Shown: positions 9,396 through 18,553, numbered from the stretch's first letter. The stretch: DNA of 53,675 nucleotides from B4-G1 sp964393895 (GCA_964393895.1 CAYMWP010000012.1:1-53675), one strand, 5' to 3'. The notes: generated by a model from the sequence alone, not told the origin. Numbers and translations are program-made.

Positions 9396-9629
9396 TTAGG
9401 CCAGTTGCAACTCTGGGATTTGTAACACACGCCCTTGGATGGACTCTACGATCGTATCACGAATAAAGCGACTTGCGGCCAAGATTTCAATGCCGATGAG
9501 CTCCCCCGCCGCATTCATTTCCACGGTGATGTTCGGGACAAGTTCCACACTTCCCGCTTCAGGTTCATCGGAAATCACGATATGTAATATATCGTCCTGC
9601 TCAAAATACACCATCCGTGTCTCATTCAT
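9396..9629 (-). CDS. DUF2283 family protein (probable antitoxin-like partner)
   Basis: A 77-residue protein with the DUF2283 pattern: an Asp/Asp turn after the first strand (YFEQDDILHIVIS), a central P-N-I-T-V-E-M-N-A-A-G-E-L-I-G-I-E-I-L-type strand-turn-strand, and the closing A-S-R-F. DUF2283 genes are often found next to DUF4258 or similar small toxin-like genes. Here the start overlaps the end of the DUF4258-like gene by 8 bases, so the two are co-translated. An antitoxin role is inferred from pairing only. Confidence 0.72.
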   Translation of the reverse strand: MNETRMVYFEQDDILHIVISDEPEAGSVELVPNITVEMNAAGELIGIEILAASRFIRDTIVESIQGRVLQIPELQLA

Positions 9630-9891
9630 ACGCCAACCTCCCCGTCTTGAGCCGCAAATTGATTTGCTGGCGAGTAGTGACGTGAATCGTTATAGGGATG
9701 AGCATCTGGGCTTCAATCTCGCAGGGAATCAGCACCAAGACGCCTTTATGCCGACCTATCGCTACCAAACGCCCTGTCACCGTATCTACGTATCTCTCGC
9801 CTGTGTAGCGCACAATGCGCTTTATCTCGCCCAGATCAAATCCGCGCAACTTGGCCCGATACTGCATATACTCTGTCCAGATTATCTCCAA
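9622..9891 (-). CDS. DUF4258-like small protein (probable toxin-like partner)
   Basis: About 89 residues, starting at TTG 9891 (EIIWTEYMQYRAKLRGF...). An ATG at 9867 is the alternative. TTG is preferred because GGGAGA lies about 8 bases upstream and the EIIWTEY opening fits this fold. The sequence has the small alpha/beta look of DUF4258/BrnT-like proteins: an early R-x-x-x-R helix, R-Y-T-G-E-R-Y-x-D-T, then G-R-L-V-A-I-G-R. It overlaps the following DUF2283 gene. Ribonuclease activity is possible but no active site was verified. The pair sits within an exopolysaccharide operon, an odd place for a toxin-antitoxin module. Confidence 0.55.
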   Translation of the reverse strand: MEIIWTEYMQYRAKLRGFDLGEIKRIVRYTGERYVDTVTGRLVAIGRHKGVLVLIPCEIEAQMLIPITIHVTTRQQINLRLKTGRLAYE

Positions 9892-9928
9892 GCGCGGTGT
9901 CTCCCTTAAACGACTCTCCCCCCAGTCA

Positions 9929-11590
9929 TCAATAAGACGAATAGTAATAATAATCCAACTCGTCCATGACCCGCCAGGCATACCAGGTGGACAACAATCC
10001 GAACACGACGCCGCCGGCCACCAGGCCCAAGACGCTGTAGTAATAGACCACGATACGGCTGAGCAAGAACCCGACCACCACGTTGACCACAAAGCCCACC
10101 CCGATGGCCCGCAGTACAAAGCGCGGGCGCGAGAGTGAGAGGAAGAACACGGCGTTCAACAACCCCAGGGCCAGGAAAGCGTACCCCACCATCCCCCAAC
10201 GGTACACGAAAGGGGTGATCACGGCGTCGCCCATGGCAGCCCAGGGCAAGGTGCGCAGCCAGTCCACGACGATGTCGCTGATTATCATACTGATCACGGT
10301 CACGATCAACAACAGGAGCAATTGGCGCACGTAAAAGGCTTTGAACGAGCGGTTGTGACGGTGCACGTCAAAGGCAACGTGTTTCTCCTGCTCGGGGATG
10401 ATCATGGTGGCGAACTCGTTGATGGTGTACTCTAGCATGGCGATGGTCAAAATGAGCGAGATGAGAGCCAGGTCAATGCCCACCTCGTAGGCGGTGCGGA
10501 ACCAGATGATGTAGGGCGACGGCTCGCCGCCGGGCGAGTAGGGCGCCGACCAGCCGACGACACGGTCGAGGAAGAGGAAACCAAAATAGAGCACGCCGTA
10601 CACAAAGTAAGGGCTGACCGCCCAGGTGATGATGGAATAGCGGGGCATCTTGGCCAACTCTTGCACGCCGGCCACGTCGCGCGCCTTGCGCACCAGAATC
10701 TGGCGGCCCCACAGGAAGGCGATGACGTTGGATACGAGAATACCGATGGCGTGGGAGGCATAGATGGACCAGCCCAGGTAGGTCATGATGACCCACACCA
10801 ACATTCCACCGATCACTGTGGATAGCAGGATAGCCAGGTGCTCTTCCAGCATGTACAATATCGAAACGTTGAGCCACAGGCAAGCAAGCAACACGAAATA
10901 CATGATGCAGATGAGGATCATGTCCTGCTCAAAGATGGGCAGGATGAGATTGCCCACGTACATCAAGACCGCCACGACGAGAGTGAGCGCGACGCCCCCC
11001 AGCAAAAAGTTTTCGCTGATGCGCTTGGCGAGCAAATAGATCCCCTGCTGCCAGTAGAACATCCCCCGCCGGCTGATGATCTGCGAGAATCCACCGGTGA
11101 CGATGTAGCTGAGGATGGTGCCCACGGCGATGACGGTCGCCTGCCGCTCGCTAAAGAACAGCCAGGCCCACAGCGACGAACTCAGGGCAAAGAGCACAAT
11201 GATCTGGGCCGTCATCGGGGCCGCGAACAGGCTGCCCTTGAGGTAGAACTTGATAAAGCGCCCCACCCGGCGCAACAGCCCCCGCCGTCTCAATTCCTGC
11301 GGCCCGCCGCCCTCGCCGGCAGCACGCTGCCGCGCCCGCTCGTAGACCTCGCCCGCCAGATCGAATAGATCGGCGGCTCCAAAGTCGGTTTGGGCATCTA
11401 TGTCGCGCAGGCCCGTGCTCTCCAGGGTGGCGACCACGGCCCGCACATCCAACGGCACGCCGACGGTCTCGACGATCATATCCACCAACTCGGTCCTGGT
11501 CGCCTCGATCTGATCCTGCCGTCGGGGCTGCTGAGCAGGACTTGGCTCCAACCCAATGGGGCCGGGCATAGCTCGTTCAACGACCGTCAT
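9929..11590 (-). CDS. pelG: PelG-like polysaccharide exporter (MOP/MATE-type)
   Basis: A 553-residue integral membrane protein with about twelve helices after residue 115. The TGGFSQIISRRGMFYWQQG segment and overall layout fit PelG, the flippase-type component of Pel polysaccharide export. It is longer than typical PelG (about 450-460 residues) because of an extra soluble N-terminal region of about 100 residues with no recognised domain. Its ATG overlaps the end of the PelF-like gene, a pairing typical of pel loci. It probably moves the growing polymer across the membrane together with the PelF-like enzyme. Confidence 0.82.
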   Translation of the reverse strand: MTVVERAMPGPIGLEPSPAQQPRRQDQIEATRTELVDMIVETVGVPLDVRAVVATLESTGLRDIDAQTDFGAADLFDLAGEVYERARQRAAGEGGGPQELRRRGLLRRVGRFIKFYLKGSLFAAPMTAQIIVLFALSSSLWAWLFFSERQATVIAVGTILSYIVTGGFSQIISRRGMFYWQQGIYLLAKRISENFLLGGVALTLVVAVLMYVGNLILPIFEQDMILICIMYFVLLACLWLNVSILYMLEEHLAILLSTVIGGMLVWVIMTYLGWSIYASHAIGILVSNVIAFLWGRQILVRKARDVAGVQELAKMPRYSIITWAVSPYFVYGVLYFGFLFLDRVVGWSAPYSPGGEPSPYIIWFRTAYEVGIDLALISLILTIAMLEYTINEFATMIIPEQEKHVAFDVHRHNRSFKAFYVRQLLLLLIVTVISMIISDIVVDWLRTLPWAAMGDAVITPFVYRWGMVGYAFLALGLLNAVFFLSLSRPRFVLRAIGVGFVVNVVVGFLLSRIVVYYYSVLGLVAGGVVFGLLSTWYAWRVMDELDYYYYSSY

Positions 11591-13245
11591 GCTCTCACCC
11601 TCCCTTCCACCACCAGCGGCGACGGCGCAGCAAGCGGCACCCGTTCACTCTTCGCCTGCGCCAAGTTCCGGTACAAATCCCAATAGGCATCCACCGATCT
11701 CGAGGTGCGGTACTTGGCCAACACCTCGTTGCGCGCCTTGCGGCCCATCCACTGGCGCAATTCGTCGTCCTGGAGCAGCTGGACCACCTTCGCCGCCAGC
11801 GCCTCGTGGTCGCGGGGCTTGCACACCGTGTCAAAACACGCCAGCGCCTCCCGCACTCCCCCCACGTCGGTAGCCACCACCGGCCGCCCGCAAGACATGG
11901 CCTCCAGAACGGTGTAGGGGAATCCCTCAGAGATGCTGGTCAGGATACTGACCTTGCCCTCGACGAAAATTTTGTGAGGCTCCGGGTGGAACTTGCCGAA
12001 CTTGAACGTCTCGTCCAACCCCAACTCGGCCATCAGATCCACCGCCCGGGATATCCCTTCTCGCCGCGCCGTCTCGGCGATCCGCTCTTTCTCCTCGGGC
12101 CTCCCCTCCTCGTCCGCGATCAGATTGAGACACTTGAGGACGTAGGGCGGGTCGGCGGTCACCGAACCGTAGAGCTTGAATTGCGCGTCGGGGATGGTCC
12201 GACGAACGGTGTAAGCGGTGCGAATCATGGTCTCGACATCCTTGAGAGGAAAGACTCGGGCCGCCGCAACCACCGCTACTGCCTCCTCCGGCTCCGGCTC
12301 GTACTTGAACACATCGGGATTGACGCCATTGTAAATAGTTTGGAGCTTTTCTTCAGGCACGCCGTACAGCCTTTCCCACTTTTGGTTAAAGTTGCACACC
12401 GGCGAGATCTGGTCGGCGTAAGCGTAGCACAGCCGCGACACAAAGACCGACAGGTTGATCAGAAATCGCTTGAGAAAATAAGTTATATCGGTGGCCGAGA
12501 CGGCGATATACCGCTCGCGGATGTAGACGCCGTGCTCGGTCAGCAGCATCGGCGTGCCGTATTCCAGTTTGGCGATCACGCTGGCTAACCCGACGAAGGC
12601 GGCGATGGTGGCGTGAGTGATGTCGGTATCCGGGATGGGCGCGTTCAACACCATCAGCAGCTTGTTCAACCAGCGCAACGCGGTGGTGAGATCGTAGAGA
12701 TTGGGAATCTCTGCGGCCACAAAGTCGTCGGGCCGCTCGCGGTAAGGGCGCAACATCTCCTCCTGAAAGACCTCCCACACCCGCTGCGACTTGAAACTCT
12801 CGACGTAATCGTATTGTTGAAAGTAGTGATACAACTCGTGGACCGTACGCCCGTAGGGGGTCACATCCAACCCGGTCTCTTCCATACCCTCCAAAAAGCG
12901 GCGGAATAGGGGGATGAACTTTTCCTCAATGACCTGTGGAGTAGTATCCCGCTTGTGACGGTAAATCTCGGAAAAAGGCGCGTCGGGCAGGATGTACTCG
13001 GCCGGCTCCTCGGTGCCCCACAGTGGGACGTGAATGACCTGCTTCACGTTATCCAGCAACTGGTACTTGAGTTTGACGTTGGGGTCGCCGGTGATGGCGC
13101 AGACGTGGTACTCCACCCTCCTGCCCGGCTCATCCAGCGACCCGTTCAGTTCTCGCACCAGGATGTCACACCACGTGCTGACGCCCCCACCCACGAAAGG
13201 GTAAGTGCCTTCGGTTTCCAGTAGAACTGAGAAATTGTCGCTCAT
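11587..13245 (-). CDS. pelF: PelF-like GT4 glycosyltransferase
   Basis: A 552-residue cytosolic GT-B enzyme. The opening SVLLETEGTYPFVGGGVSTW is characteristic of PelF, with the G-G-V-S nucleotide-sugar loop. The C-terminal half has YNGVNPDVF (about residues 300-310), a strand VAVVAAARVFPLKDVETMI, and the GT4 donor-site motif SEGFPYTVLEAMSCGRPVVATDVGG (about 438-462) with the paired glutamates. In known Pel systems this enzyme polymerises the chain from UDP-sugars. SD GGGGGAGG lies 5 bases before the ATG. It overlaps pelG. No PelD, PelE, PelB or PelC homologue is visible in this window. Confidence 0.9.
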   Translation of the reverse strand: MSDNFSVLLETEGTYPFVGGGVSTWCDILVRELNGSLDEPGRRVEYHVCAITGDPNVKLKYQLLDNVKQVIHVPLWGTEEPAEYILPDAPFSEIYRHKRDTTPQVIEEKFIPLFRRFLEGMEETGLDVTPYGRTVHELYHYFQQYDYVESFKSQRVWEVFQEEMLRPYRERPDDFVAAEIPNLYDLTTALRWLNKLLMVLNAPIPDTDITHATIAAFVGLASVIAKLEYGTPMLLTEHGVYIRERYIAVSATDITYFLKRFLINLSVFVSRLCYAYADQISPVCNFNQKWERLYGVPEEKLQTIYNGVNPDVFKYEPEPEEAVAVVAAARVFPLKDVETMIRTAYTVRRTIPDAQFKLYGSVTADPPYVLKCLNLIADEEGRPEEKERIAETARREGISRAVDLMAELGLDETFKFGKFHPEPHKIFVEGKVSILTSISEGFPYTVLEAMSCGRPVVATDVGGVREALACFDTVCKPRDHEALAAKVVQLLQDDELRQWMGRKARNEVLAKYRTSRSVDAYWDLYRNLAQAKSERVPLAAPSPLVVEGRVRA

Positions 13246-13301
13246 AGGAACCTCCCCCGCCCCACTTGCAAGCTCGCCGCCTGCGCCTCCACCACGCTAC
13301 G

Positions 13302-13331
13302 GTTATACCACGAAACTCGTTTTCGTGCCAA
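13302..13331 (-). promoter_or_regulatory. Possible internal promoter upstream of the pelF-like gene
   Basis: On the minus strand TTGGCA (13331-13326) and TATAAC (13307-13302) are separated by 18 bases, within the 97-base gap before the pelF-like gene. A small hairpin (CACGAAA/TTTCGTG) fills the spacer, which could be an operator. This could let pelF onward be expressed apart from the two upstream genes. Confidence 0.35.
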
Positions 13332-13342
13332 CGCCCCCGCCC

Positions 13343-15883
13343 TTACGAGCCGGCGTACACCCAGCGCCTGTGTCCCGGCAATCCGACCGCCTCCGATTGC
13401 GACACGACGGCGTAGGGGTAGGCGAACGCCTCGGCATCACGCCTGATCTCTTCCGGTGGCGCGTCACCCGCATAAGGGGCAAGCAGTTGAGAAAAGCTTT
13501 CACTGCGCCCGTTGTAGGATGGCGCCAGAGGGTCGAGCGAAGCTGCCCACTTGACCGCCAGGAGCTTGCCCAGGCCACTGAAGGCGGTCACATAATTCCA
13601 CTGCTTACCGTAATAGCTGCCGAACGGGTTGAGAAAGACACGTGTACCGCGCGCGGTCACTCGCGTTCGCATAGGGCAAAAAGCGAGCGACGCATTGACG
13701 TCGGCCGTCTGTGCCACGAGCAAGCCCTTGTCCCCGTCCGTCACGGCGACCCAGCCGTGTGTCACGTGATTGTTGAACGAATCGAGCTCCTCGTTCTTTG
13801 AGAACTCGCCATAATCGAGGTCATAGTGGCTCACGTGATCCAAATAGTTGTGCTTCCACACCCGCAGCGGCTTTCCGCGACGCCCAAACAGGGCCGGGCG
13901 CAATTCGCACGGCACGACCTCGCGCCAGTTGCCGTCGTACTCCCGCCCCAGCCGGCGCGCCTTCTCCTCGTCATAGTTGTCCGAGCGGGTTTGAGGATAA
14001 GTGACGTGTGTGTCCACGTACAGATACGGCAAGCCAGAGGCAAGCAGAAATTCGCGCTCGACCCCGACTCGCTTCTCCACGCCCAATCGAATTTCCCCTT
14101 TTACCCTCACGAACCCGACCAGCCCGCAGCCGAGGACGTCCGCCTCTGATAACCTCCAACGCGAGACCTCGGCGACGCGGCCGGCATAGTTGACCGCGCT
14201 CCGCACGAACGGCCCGTCGGCCATTTCTACTCCCGCGCACGCAAACCCCACCGGCCGCATATCCTCGTCAAAGCGCAGTGTGACGAACTCGTTTCCAAGT
14301 TCAAAGGGATCCGCTCTCACCACGACAGGGCCCGGCGCCTCGACGCCTCCGGCCGGCTGCCCCGAGAAATCCAGATAAAAATCCTTCCGCTCGCCGCCCC
14401 GCATACTCGCGACGAACAAAAGCTCGGCATCGAGCGATCCATCCTCTCTTTCGTCGTGGCGGATGACGACCGGACGGGCCCTTCTATCGGCGTCGAACAG
14501 CCTGGCTACGACAGCCTCCGGGGCGGAAACGGGGATCCGCACCAGCGCGCGGGAGGGTTTAACCTCGTATTCGACCGCCCCGGTAGAAAGGCCGCGCGCG
14601 TAATCGAACAGCGAAAACGCGGTCTCGTCTTCCCCATCGTCGCAAGCTCTCTCTGCAGCCAAGTCAAAGGCGCGAGACGCCTTCTCGACCGAGACGTACA
14701 GCAAGTTGGCCGCTGTCTGCAGGCGAGTACGGTTCATAACCGGCGACGACAATCCAAAATGCGTGGTCGAGAGTAGCCTCAGCCGGGCCTCGGCGGATTC
14801 CTCGAGCAGCCCCTCCATCTCCCGGCAATCGCCCTCGCCCAACGAGTCCATAAACCACCGCGCCTGCAGCTCCAGGATGCGGGAGCGCTCCACGCCCGTC
14901 CACAGTTGATGGTTGGACCACTTTTCGGCCCAGCTAGAGTAGCCGTCAAAGCCACCGTCGGCGGTATCCTGCCCGATGGTGATGACGCCGACCGGCGGGT
15001 GCGTCCTCACGTACTCGCCCGGCGTCGTGAAGGCGACGTAATTGAGATGGCGCACGCTCTCGACCAGCCCACGCAGTCCCCGCGCCGCTGCCAGGAGGTT
15101 GCTTACTACGGGCCAATCGTACCCGCACCAGTACTCGTCGTCGGCGTCCGCATCAATCAGCAGCAACAAGTCCTGCGGCTCGGCCAGCGCCAGTTGCGCG
15201 CGCCGCAGCCGCTTCAGCCACCAGCGGAGGGAGACGTTGTCGGCAACGTCCCCGTGGTTGTAGGCCGGCAGGAGCGTCAACGTCTCGTCAATGCCCGGAT
15301 ACGTCAACGTCAGCGGGTTGTAGCGCTGCTCGACCGGCAGGGGCGCGACGAAATTACTGAACCCATTGAAGGGAACCGCGCTATAGAAAAGGCTGATGTA
15401 CTCAATACCGCGCTGCCGGTACAACTTGAGATGCAGCGGCGTGTACATCATCTCCTGCGGGCGCACCATCGGGGTGAACGCGCCAAAGAGATCACGCAGG
15501 CCCGAACCGGCCTCGTTGGTGATGGCACGCCCTATCGTGGCGTCGAATTCGGCGGCGGTGTGGGCGCCGACGAGACCATTGTTGTAGGACATCACCTGCA
15601 CCTCATCCTGTCCACCGGCCACGCGCCGCTTGAGAGATTCGATGATGTCTGGGCAGTGCTGCGGCATTATCGTCTCCAGCGAGAAATAATTCTCGATATC
15701 CCACGCGCCGCGCACCGGGACGCCGTTCGCATTGAACTCGTCGAGCACCTGGATGATCTTGCGAATGACGCGGATGTCCTTGCCAAAGCCAAGCTCGTCG
15801 GGCGTATCGCCCCGGTACGAGTGATAGAAATTGACGTGAAACCTAAAAGCGAGAAATATCCTGGAATCAGACTTGCTCGTCAC
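13343..15883 (-). CDS. GH38/GH57-like glycoside hydrolase
   Basis: An 846-residue protein. The N-terminal 300 residues look like the alpha/beta barrel shared by GH38 and GH57 enzymes: RFHVNFYHSYRGD near residues 13-25, WDIENYFS, MSYNNGLVGAHT and a strand LLLLIDADADDEYW. A helical middle region (SSWAEKWSNHQLWTGVERSR) resembles the GH38 three-helix domain, followed by beta-sandwich domains. The catalytic acids were not assigned, so substrate is unknown. No signal peptide is seen, so it is probably cytosolic. GTG at 15883 follows GAGGAGG and overlaps the MFS gene by 17 bases. In context it may trim or recycle oligosaccharides of the Pel-like pathway. Confidence 0.68.
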   Translation of the reverse strand: MTSKSDSRIFLAFRFHVNFYHSYRGDTPDELGFGKDIRVIRKIIQVLDEFNANGVPVRGAWDIENYFSLETIMPQHCPDIIESLKRRVAGGQDEVQVMSYNNGLVGAHTAAEFDATIGRAITNEAGSGLRDLFGAFTPMVRPQEMMYTPLHLKLYRQRGIEYISLFYSAVPFNGFSNFVAPLPVEQRYNPLTLTYPGIDETLTLLPAYNHGDVADNVSLRWWLKRLRRAQLALAEPQDLLLLIDADADDEYWCGYDWPVVSNLLAAARGLRGLVESVRHLNYVAFTTPGEYVRTHPPVGVITIGQDTADGGFDGYSSWAEKWSNHQLWTGVERSRILELQARWFMDSLGEGDCREMEGLLEESAEARLRLLSTTHFGLSSPVMNRTRLQTAANLLYVSVEKASRAFDLAAERACDDGEDETAFSLFDYARGLSTGAVEYEVKPSRALVRIPVSAPEAVVARLFDADRRARPVVIRHDEREDGSLDAELLFVASMRGGERKDFYLDFSGQPAGGVEAPGPVVVRADPFELGNEFVTLRFDEDMRPVGFACAGVEMADGPFVRSAVNYAGRVAEVSRWRLSEADVLGCGLVGFVRVKGEIRLGVEKRVGVEREFLLASGLPYLYVDTHVTYPQTRSDNYDEEKARRLGREYDGNWREVVPCELRPALFGRRGKPLRVWKHNYLDHVSHYDLDYGEFSKNEELDSFNNHVTHGWVAVTDGDKGLLVAQTADVNASLAFCPMRTRVTARGTRVFLNPFGSYYGKQWNYVTAFSGLGKLLAVKWAASLDPLAPSYNGRSESFSQLLAPYAGDAPPEEIRRDAEAFAYPYAVVSQSEAVGLPGHRRWVYAGS

Positions 15884-17303
15884 CGAATCCTCCTCGCACG
15901 CGGGTTAGAACGAGGGTGGAAAGCAGGAAAAGCCCCGCGTAAATGCCAAAGATGAGCAGATACCCCGTCTCTGGCGATTGAGGGACGTGCGCGCTGAAAT
16001 AATCGGCTATGGGGCCGCCGATGTAGGCTCCCACCGCCCCCGCGCCCGCCCCGGCCAGATTAGAGATACCCAGGTACTTGCCGGCTTCCTCCTGGGGGAC
16101 AATGTCCGTTCCCAAGGCCCAGTTGGTGGTGAAAAATGTGCCCGTGGCTGCACCGACGAGGCAGCCGCCCACGTAAATCACGCTCATGTTGGGCGAGAGG
16201 AGGAGTACCAGCGTGCCCAGCGCCGCTACGACGCCGCTGAGCGCCACCAGACGCTTGCGCCCGATCCGGTCGGCCAGCCAGCCGCTCGGCAGCGCGCACA
16301 GCAAGATCAGAATACCCACCACCATCATCAACTGCGAGGCTGGCCCGGCGGCCTCCTCTCCATCCATTCCCAACCGGGCCTGGAGAAAGTAGACGGCAAA
16401 AGTAGAAAGATTGATAGCGCCAACGAGAAACGCCAGCCGGTTGACCACCCACCAGGAGAAGGATGGGTAGCGACGCGCCTCCTCGCTTCCGATACTGATG
16501 CGCGCACTGGCCCACACGCCCACGACGACGGCGCCCGTCATCGCCAGCAGCCCTGCCAGCCCCATCACGATCAGGTGAGTTGATAGCGAACTCACGCCGC
16601 TCAGGAGTTGGCCTATCAGATTGACCGCTTTCCCCATCCCCAGGATAACGACCATAAAGACCAGCGTCATAGCCACCAAACGTCCAAAGGGCTGCCAATC
16701 CAGCGGTTCGGGAGACTCACGCAGCGGTTCCTCACGCACGAACATGGTGACGAGCATAGCCAGAAACAGGATGCCGACCGCCACCAGGATACCGGTCCAC
16801 ATCCGGCCCGCCGCGATCAACTGGCCGATGGTGAGAGCGACGATGATGACCGGCAGCAAGTCCATCACCGACTTTACGCCAGAAAAGATGCCGCGCCGGT
16901 CGCCCGGCACCAGGTCGGGAATCAGGCCCTGCTCCGCACCGTGAGCGAAATTGGACGCTATCTGTGAGAGTACCGCCAACCCGAACAGAAACCGATAACT
17001 GGGCGAGGCGACCATAGCGACCAGACAGACTGCGTTCAACAACGTGCCGACCAGGACAAAGGGGCGCCGCCGCCCCCAGCGAAGCGTGCTGCGATCCGAA
17101 AGCATACCCGCCAGCGCCTGCACCAATAAAGCGACCATCAGGGTATAGAGGCGCAGGTTGCCATAGGCAGTGCCCTGCCGCTCAGGCCCAACGAACTCTT
17201 GTACCAACAAGGGCTGGATCAGCCCGTTGGTCTGAGATATCGTCGTCAGACCCAGCCAGTAGATGTTGATCGTGATGTAATCGTACCAGCGCACCTGTTT
17301 CAT
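15867..17303 (-). CDS. MFS transporter, sugar/glycoside-cation-like
   Basis: A 478-residue twelve-helix permease. The loop between helices 2 and 3 has LSDRSTLRWGRRRPFVLVG, the MFS signature, in the style of the sucrose/glycoside symporter group; a second copy, LADRIGRKRLVALSG, follows helix 8. It opens the minus-strand train and overlaps the GH38/57-like gene, suggesting import of an oligosaccharide that the hydrolase then cleaves. The substrate is not determinable from sequence. SD AAGGAAGGAG precedes the ATG. Confidence 0.85.
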   Translation of the reverse strand: MKQVRWYDYITINIYWLGLTTISQTNGLIQPLLVQEFVGPERQGTAYGNLRLYTLMVALLVQALAGMLSDRSTLRWGRRRPFVLVGTLLNAVCLVAMVASPSYRFLFGLAVLSQIASNFAHGAEQGLIPDLVPGDRRGIFSGVKSVMDLLPVIIVALTIGQLIAAGRMWTGILVAVGILFLAMLVTMFVREEPLRESPEPLDWQPFGRLVAMTLVFMVVILGMGKAVNLIGQLLSGVSSLSTHLIVMGLAGLLAMTGAVVVGVWASARISIGSEEARRYPSFSWWVVNRLAFLVGAINLSTFAVYFLQARLGMDGEEAAGPASQLMMVVGILILLCALPSGWLADRIGRKRLVALSGVVAALGTLVLLLSPNMSVIYVGGCLVGAATGTFFTTNWALGTDIVPQEEAGKYLGISNLAGAGAGAVGAYIGGPIADYFSAHVPQSPETGYLLIFGIYAGLFLLSTLVLTRVRGGFGDEQV

Positions 17304-17386
17304 AGGCTCCTTCCTTTCACACTGAGCTTGTGTGGTTGTAACATCTCGGGCTTAGCCCGTTCAAGTTTTCGAGGCGCCCGACATAA

Positions 17387-17671
17387 CTAGAGAATCTCAA
17401 TCTCCCAGCCCACGACCTGCACTTCGGGGCGGTGGGCCTCGATCCAATGTACGGTCCGTTCGAGAACTGCGTGGACACGACCGGGGTCATTGGCGACGGT
17501 GACGAGGGCTATTTCCGCCGACTGCCAGAGATCATTGCTCCCTACCTCAGCTACAGCCAGGTTGAACTCGCGGTGCAGCCGGGTCAGGAGCGGCTTGAGG
17601 AGGCTGCGCTTGCCCTTGAGCGAACCGTTGCCGGGAAGATGCAGTTCGACGATACAATTACCAATGACCAT
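17387..17671 (-). CDS. DUF503 (YlxP-like) protein
   Basis: A 94-residue protein matching DUF503: V-E-L-H-L-P-G-x-x-S-L-K-x-K-R near residues 6-20, then V-A-E-V and the D-L-W-Q-x-A-E block. In Firmicutes the homologue YlxP lies in the nusA-infB-rbfA region and is suspected to assist ribosome maturation; here it is not in that context. ATG at 17671 matches the family start; an in-frame TTG at 17692 is the alternative. No clear Shine-Dalgarno is seen, and a promoter lies just upstream (17705-17732). Confidence 0.85.
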   Translation of the reverse strand: MVIGNCIVELHLPGNGSLKGKRSLLKPLLTRLHREFNLAVAEVGSNDLWQSAEIALVTVANDPGRVHAVLERTVHWIEAHRPEVQVVGWEIEIL

Positions 17672-17704
17672 GACGTAAGACGTGAAATGCAACTGGACGC
17701 GTTC

Positions 17705-17732
17705 AGTATAGCATGGCGAGAAAGATAGTCAA
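17705..17732 (-). promoter_or_regulatory. Sigma70-type promoter for the DUF503 gene
   Basis: On the minus strand TTGACT (17732-17727) and TATACT (17710-17705) are 16 bases apart. A start near 17698 would give an untranslated leader of about 27 bases to the ATG at 17671, or about 6 bases to the TTG at 17692. Confidence 0.6.
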
Positions 17733-18553
17733 ACTTTGCGCGTCCACTCACGGGTCGCGTATTTCTCCGCTCGCAACTCTTCCGCCCAAGCTAGTTCCTC
17801 TTCGGTCAACGCGCCTGGCTCTAGATAAAGATTCAGCACCTCGGCCAAGCCCGTCGCCAATGCGTCGGCCGCCTCATCCCACGCCACCGGGTGGCTCAGA
17901 GCCTGCTCGACAGTCGTAGCGCGGGCGCGCACGCGGGCGGAATCAGGGCGAGAAACCAGAAAGCGGCAAATGCGGGCGACATCTCCGTGCAGCGGCAACG
18001 CACCGTGCTGGAGCACTACTCCCCGAGACCGCATCTGAGCACTCCCCATCAGCTTGCACCCCCCGCACGTAATCTCATAATCAGAAGGAACCTCGAAGCA
18101 AACCGGCCCTGCGAGACGGCGGCTGCTCCAGCGCCGGTCGGCGGATAGATCCGTGACACCCAACAACTCTAGCCCGCGCACCAGCCCGGCGCTGAGACGG
18201 CGATAACTCTCCACAATAGACCCCGCCACGCGGGGATCCGTATCAGGCGCAATAGCACTGTAGGTCAACTCGTCCACGTGCAATATAGCCTTACCACCGG
18301 TAGGCCGGCGCACCAAGCCAAAGCCGGCGACCTGCAACGCTTCCAGATCTATGTCGGTCGCCTTCTGTGCCCGGCCCAGAGAGAGACACGCCGGCTCCCA
18401 GGCGTAGAACCGGAGCGTGGGCGGGGCGCGTCCTGCCGCCAGGGCCCGCAAGATCGCCTCGTCCACCGCCATATTGGTAGCGCCATCGGCCGGAGCCGAG
18501 CGAAGCAGTCGCCAGAGTGAAACTTGACTGTAACAGGGCTGTAACCTAAACAA
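17729..18553 (-). CDS. Lipoate-protein ligase A / octanoyltransferase family (LplA/LipM-like)
   Basis: A 274-residue BPL/LPL-fold enzyme. Key motifs are N-M-A-V-D-E-A near residue 27, LRFYAWEPACLSLGRAQ, the RRPTGGKAILH ligand loop (about 82-92) and K-L-M-G-S-A-Q followed by LQHGALPL. Members transfer octanoyl or lipoyl groups to lysines of 2-oxoacid dehydrogenase or GcvH domains. No partner lies nearby, so LplA, LipM and LipL roles cannot be separated. The start is a TTG at 18553 without a clear Shine-Dalgarno and is the weakest part of the call. It is divergent from the GNAT gene. Confidence 0.85.
   Translation of the reverse strand: MFRLQPCYSQVSLWRLLRSAPADGATNMAVDEAILRALAAGRAPPTLRFYAWEPACLSLGRAQKATDIDLEALQVAGFGLVRRPTGGKAILHVDELTYSAIAPDTDPRVAGSIVESYRRLSAGLVRGLELLGVTDLSADRRWSSRRLAGPVCFEVPSDYEITCGGCKLMGSAQMRSRGVVLQHGALPLHGDVARICRFLVSRPDSARVRARATTVEQALSHPVAWDEAADALATGLAEVLNLYLEPGALTEEELAWAEELRAEKYATREWTRKV

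Noticed and set aside
13302..13331. Terminator between the GH38/57-like gene and the pelF-like gene
   Set aside because: The CACGAAA/TTTCGTG hairpin is short and has no T-run; the site looks more like a promoter with an overlapping palindrome.
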